DNA of 64,000 nt from Nicotiana tabacum (taxonomy: Eukaryota; Streptophyta; Magnoliopsida; Solanales; Solanaceae). Shown piece by piece: positions 60,326 to 64,000 of the stretch. The notes under the pieces are model-generated. The model worked only from the letters and a program-made list of their open reading frames with translations, was not told the origin of the DNA and ran no database searches. The stretch is from positions 97,258,411-97,322,410 of the forward strand of contig NC_134084.1 of the NCBI RefSeq assembly GCF_000715075.1, in the 5' to 3' direction. Positions within the stretch are counted from its first letter, which is position 1. Each line of letters starts with the position of its first letter. A program made the position numbers and the translations under genes.

Positions 60326-60420
60326 CAGCTATTTCCTTCTGTTTTCTGCAATTATCTCATTCACTAATTCTTCTAATACTGTGATACTAACAAGCTTAAA
60401 TTGAATTCCACTTGCAGATA

Positions 60421-62320
60421 ATGGTAAAATCTAGAGGCGGAGGTGATAAACAGAAAGGAAAAGGAGAGTTCTCCTGGGGTAGGGGACGAGGTATGATCAG
60501 ATTAACCCCCAAGTCCGGCAGTCAATCAAGGACACTAGGAAGTCAATAAAGGTTGCGGATAGAGCTGCTTCCCATTTGGGAAGTAAGTATGTCCCTCACG
60601 GGAGGCATCCGACTCTGAGTCAGTGCCGGAGTATGTTCCTGACTGGCTAGAAAGGCAAAGATTGAGAGATAAACCTCCGGACACTCCTACTGCTCAAGCT
60701 TCAGTGGAAATTTCTTCTGAGTCGTCTGAGGGATCAGCTGAGAGCGATGATGATGTTTCTTCTACCTCACCTACAGCTTCAACACCCAGTGAGGATCCCA
60801 TAGAAGAAGAAGGAGGAGGGGTGAGCCTCAAGTAGGAGGGGTGGCTAGAACCAAAAAATCGGAAGTTTGGCAAGACACATACCACAAGTTCAGAGAATGG
60901 TGGCCCAAGAGGAAGTTAATACTTGAACAGAGATTCATAGATAAGGACCTTCTGCCTCACAACCCAAATGTGCAGAGGCAATTCAGATAGAGGCCGGGCT
61001 GGGATTATTTCATAGGCAACGTTGAGGATGCAAATGAGCACTTGGTGAAGGAGTTTTACACTAATGTTGCCTACATCAAAAAGGGCACTACAGTGACTAA
61101 GGTACGAAATTTAAAAGTAAAGTATGATGGAAAAACAATCAATGACTACCTGGGCTTCTCGGAGGAGGATGAGACTTTATACCTAGAAAAGGTAGCTTTG
61201 GGGGAGGATGCTCGTCCATGGTTAGCAGACTACTTGGCAATCCCAGGTACCAACCCAGCATGGTTGACAGCGGGAGTCAAAATATTGAGGAGAACCCTGA
61301 ACTTCGAGGCAAAAGGGTGGGAGACATTTGTTTGTAGCAGGCTAGACCCCACCACTCATGAGAACCCTCTTCCTATCTCCCGGGCAATTGTGGTAGCTTC
61401 TATCATAGCGGGGTACCCGATTAACATCGAAAATGTTATGTCTAGAGTAATCACACGGGTGGTCAATGAATGTGATAGATCATACCCCTTTCCAAATTTC
61501 CTGACTATATACTTTGAGGATCAGGATGTAGAAAAAAGGAGATTCGATATGAAGGTGAATTCGAAGGCACCCTTTTCCTGGTACAGCTTATAGGGTGATG
61601 ACAACCCCAAAGGCAAAGATCCTAAAAGCAAATCCACTGCTTCTACTGGTCAATCTGAAGAGCCAGTAGTAGTAGTAGTTCCTACTCAGCCTCCTTCAAC
61701 TACCCCAGATATGGCCCTAGGTCCCTCTACTACCACTACCACCGATATCCCCTCCTCTTCAGCCTACCCATTGACTGCCCACCATCTAAACCAGACCCTT
61801 GCAAGTATCAACAACTGGATGCAGGCAGCCACTTCTATGTTATCTATACTTTCTACCTTGGTGGCAGACCAATCAGTACCCCCTCAGCCACAAGTCTCAC
61901 AGTCAGTGAAGGACACTTTCAAGGAACTTCTAGACAACCAGAAGAAGCTCCTGGAGAACCAGCAGTTGATATTGGAGGTTGTCGATACACATGGAAAAGC
62001 ATTGAAGGAGCTCACCAAAGAAACAAAGAAGTTGAGAAAGACTCGAGCTTTCAAGGAGTCGGTGAAAGAGTTGAGGGTGGAGGTAGAGTAATTGAAGGCT
62101 AATCACTTGCCTTTAAAGCTTTTATTGCATGACCCGGCTCCAGCAGCAGCCTGAGCTGGAGCAGGAGGTGGAGAGGCCAGCAAATAGGAAGAGGGTGATT
62201 CCCCGTGCTGATGATGTTGTGATAGAGTTGGAGGACCCGAAGGCAGGTTCCTCTAGCCAACCTCAGGCGCCAGTGCAGGCCCAAGACCCAGTGCAGGCCC
62301 AGGTCCCAGTGGAGACATAG
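60421..62320 (+). pseudogene. Athila ORF3, plant transposon protein-like
   Basis: Starts MVKSRGGGDKQKGKGEFSWG at 60421 and is interrupted by stops and two frameshifts (60623-60835 lies in another frame, with a Ser/Glu/Asp-rich stretch). The best part (61042-61593) reads VKEFYTNVAYIKKGTTVTKV, then INDYLGFSEEDE, WLTAGVKILRR, PISRAIVVASIIAGYPINIE and FPNFLTIYF, strongly resembling the putative plant transposon protein domain (Pfam PF20167, from memory). After a Pro/Thr/Ser linker comes a likely coiled coil (about 61900-62090: FKELLDNQKKLLENQQLILE). Position after pol corresponds to the env-like ORF of Athila; no signal peptide or membrane segment is evident. Function is unknown. Confidence 0.75.
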
Positions 62321-64000
62321 GTTACATGGATCCAATCATAGGTTCCCGAGCAGTCCGAGGACCCAGGGACCTATACTCATGATCTAATGCAGATGGTGGG
62401 CCAATAGGGAGTTTCTCTTTACTCTCTATCTTTTATTGATCTTATTTTGGTTAGTTAGCATTAAGGACAATGCTAGCTCTCATTTGAGGGGTTAGCCATA
62501 TTTGAATGATTTGGGTTGTATATATGACACTACTTATTTTTTTATAATGCTTTCTTTTTACTTTTGGTATGTACATAGTTTTATCATTTTAGTTCACTTT
62601 TTGTATTTTGCAACTTTGGTCTGTATATAAAGTTACTTTCTAATGTATATATTCATTCCCCTTTATGTATATTCATCTAAATCCGCTCTTGTACATATTC
62701 ATTCTACTTTCCGTATTTTTCTTTCATAGCTTCTTACTTCACTTTCGTAGCTCTTATTTTGAGTTTTTGTGTTCAATAAGCCTTTGGTTTTCTTAATGCC
62801 ACAGTTCTTTCCAAAGGTGGAGTTTATGTGAATCGGGTGGCTCTTCCCGATGATGGATGGCATGACAACCTTCTTAAGGGTTTGAGTTTGTTTTCTTTTT
62901 GCTTTTTGTGTAAATAGTAGCTAGTGAGTAATGGTGCCTCACTCAAAGCTTCACTTAGGCCTAACACATGTGCCTTTGATCCTATGATCAAAAACAAATT
63001 GTTGTGTATAGGATGGTGAAAGTTGTGACCTTGAGACTCTTGTGTTGGCCGATAATCATCAAGTGATTTTTTGGGACCATTGTGTTGCTCAAATCTTAGC
63101 TAAAGTTGTTGTGGGCCCCAATCTATCTCTTTAGCAATCCTATAGCTTGTGTGGTGAGAATTTGAATTGCATGTCTAAGTCCCGAGCCATTAGTCTAAAA
63201 CTTGCCCTGAATGTTTGTCTAGGCAAAATTCTAAATGTAGTTTGACTTGAGATGTGATTATATGCTCTCCTTGATCCGAATGATCTCTTGAAAACTTCCA
63301 TAGCCTACCAATGATAATATCCCTCGTCAACCCTTTTGAGTCATAGACCTTTTTCTTTCAAAAACCACGATACAAGCCTTTACCTGTTCTAAAAATACTC
63401 TCTCTTGGCACCCGATCGTTCCTTAGCACAAGGCAAAAGCATAAGTTTGGGGGGAGCGATGAGGAATGTAACAAATTGGTAAAAGGTACAAAATGAACAA
63501 AAGGAAAGGCAATGAAAAAGAAAGAAAATCAAAAATTCAAAAAGAATGATCAATGTAGAAAAAAATGAAGGCATTCAATAAAAGTAAAGAGATGAAAGGT
63601 GTGGAAAGTTGAGAAACGAGAAAAAAGTTTGAAATGAACAAGAAAGAGTGACAGTGTATCTCTATAACCCCTAAGAAAGAAGTTAATGACTCAAAAAGTC
63701 AAGAGAATATATGCCAAAATGAAGCAAATGAAGTGCTTAAGAGAAGATGAAACCTACCTAGTCCAAATATTTCCTACCCTGAACCAAAAGCCTTCACTAT
63801 ATCTCCACAAAAGCCCTATATGATCTTGATTTGAATGAAGCTTACATTAGTAGTGACTCACATAAGGGGCAAGCTTATGGTACTTAGAGTCAGACTTGTG
63901 ACCTTTCTTTGAGAGAGATGAGTGTGTTTTCCACAATCCTTGTTTTGAGTTCTACAACCTAAAAGTGAGGTTTGCTTAGGGAGAGTTGAGGAGTATGAGT
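62321..64000 (+). other. Athila 3' untranslated region
   Basis: Non-coding 1.7 kb. A G-rich AAGTTTGGGGGGAG at 63443-63456 resembles a polypurine tract, but the sequence after it does not match the 5' LTR start (TGATAACTAGGG). The true 3' LTR is thus probably right of the window. 63460-63650 is an A/G-rich low-complexity stretch. The minus-strand ORF at 63389-63574 is its shadow. Confidence 0.6.

Larger units (their letters stand above)
59155..60420 (+). promoter_or_regulatory. Spacer with possible internal promoter before ORF3
   Basis: 1.27 kb without coding signal. It opens with TCTTGGGAGGCAGCCCA. A GC array of the LTR type at about 59345-59620 is followed about 25 bases later by TATAAATA (59644-59651). 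An AT-rich leader and a second GC array (60010-60325) come next, and then ACTTGCAG just before the ORF3 ATG, a good splice-acceptor context. The arrangement GC array, TATAAATA, leader, CAG, ATG parallels that of the LTR and gag. The promoter role is inferred. ORFs printed through the arrays are artefacts of the repeats. Confidence 0.5.
41261..64000 (+). mobile_element. Athila-type Gypsy element, split by element I, 3' end outside window
   Basis: A 5' LTR (41261-42783), an Asp-tRNA-type primer site, a gag interrupted at 43473-54074 by element I, then protease, RT, RNase H and integrase, a GC-rich spacer and a third ORF after pol. An Asn/Gln-rich gag tail, a DLGAS protease site, FMDD in RT and an extra ORF after integrase fit the Athila lineage. 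The pentamer before it is GACGC. About 12.1 kb of its own sequence is visible without reaching the 3' LTR. Stops and frameshifts are frequent, so it is dead. Confidence 0.9.

Noticed and set aside
63443..63456. AAGTTTGGGGGGAG as the Athila polypurine tract with the 3' LTR next to it
   Set aside because: The following bases do not match the 5' LTR start, so the real boundary is probably beyond the window.
1..64000. A new defence, CRISPR-like or biosynthetic gene system
   Set aside because: All coding sequence recognised belongs to retroelements or one FRS relic. Repeats are LTR sub-repeats without spacer organisation.

Overview
The window is plant nuclear DNA made almost entirely of LTR retrotransposons inserted into one another. 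The Tekay/Del chromovirus, Athila and Ty1/copia families, the initiator-Met and Asp tRNA primer sites and the LTR sequence styles suggest a dicot, most likely a member of the Solanaceae. The genus cannot be told from the sequence. No intact host gene, tRNA, rRNA or CRISPR array was found. The only host-like coding trace is a broken FAR1-related (FRS) fragment at 37802-38199.

Layout. 1-914 is the 3' part of a + strand LTR (A). 915-4242 and 4243-6372 are two minus-strand Tekay LTRs (B, C); B contains a 671-bp Tourist/Harbinger-like MITE. C is the 3' LTR of a decayed Tekay pol (6368-9129) that is cut by another element: LTR E at 9130-11125 followed by a non-coding interior to 14311. 14312-21473 is a row of three 5'-truncated + strand LTRs of different families (D, E2, F), followed by what looks like a Helitron 3' end at 21571-21599.

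21626-37483 is a minus-strand Ty1/copia element split by a complete minus-strand Tekay element (element H, 23889-34554, target duplication AAGAA). The FRS fragment follows and stops exactly where a + strand Gypsy LTR (G, 38200-40965) begins. The gag of G is cut after 31 codons by an Athila element (41261 to beyond the window end). The Athila gag is in turn split by a second complete Tekay element (element I, 43473-54074). H and I have the same structure, lie in opposite orientation and are about 8.9 kb apart, so they form a giant inverted repeat. The Athila element continues with protease, RT, RNase H, integrase, a GC-rich spacer with its own TATA-like box, and a third ORF resembling the putative plant transposon protein domain. 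Its 3' LTR lies outside the window.

Every gag/pol carries stops or frameshifts, many of the CAG-to-TAG or CGA-to-TGA kind, so none looks autonomous. The most interesting signals are non-coding. Several diverged LTR families keep (i) a hairpin in the last 35 or so bases of the LTR, just before the primer site, with one compensatory pair and wobble pairs, and (ii) a stem-loop pair about 360-540 bases before the LTR end with base-pair changes that preserve pairing. The Athila spacer before ORF3 repeats the U3-like GC array plus TATAAATA seen in its LTR, which suggests an internal promoter.
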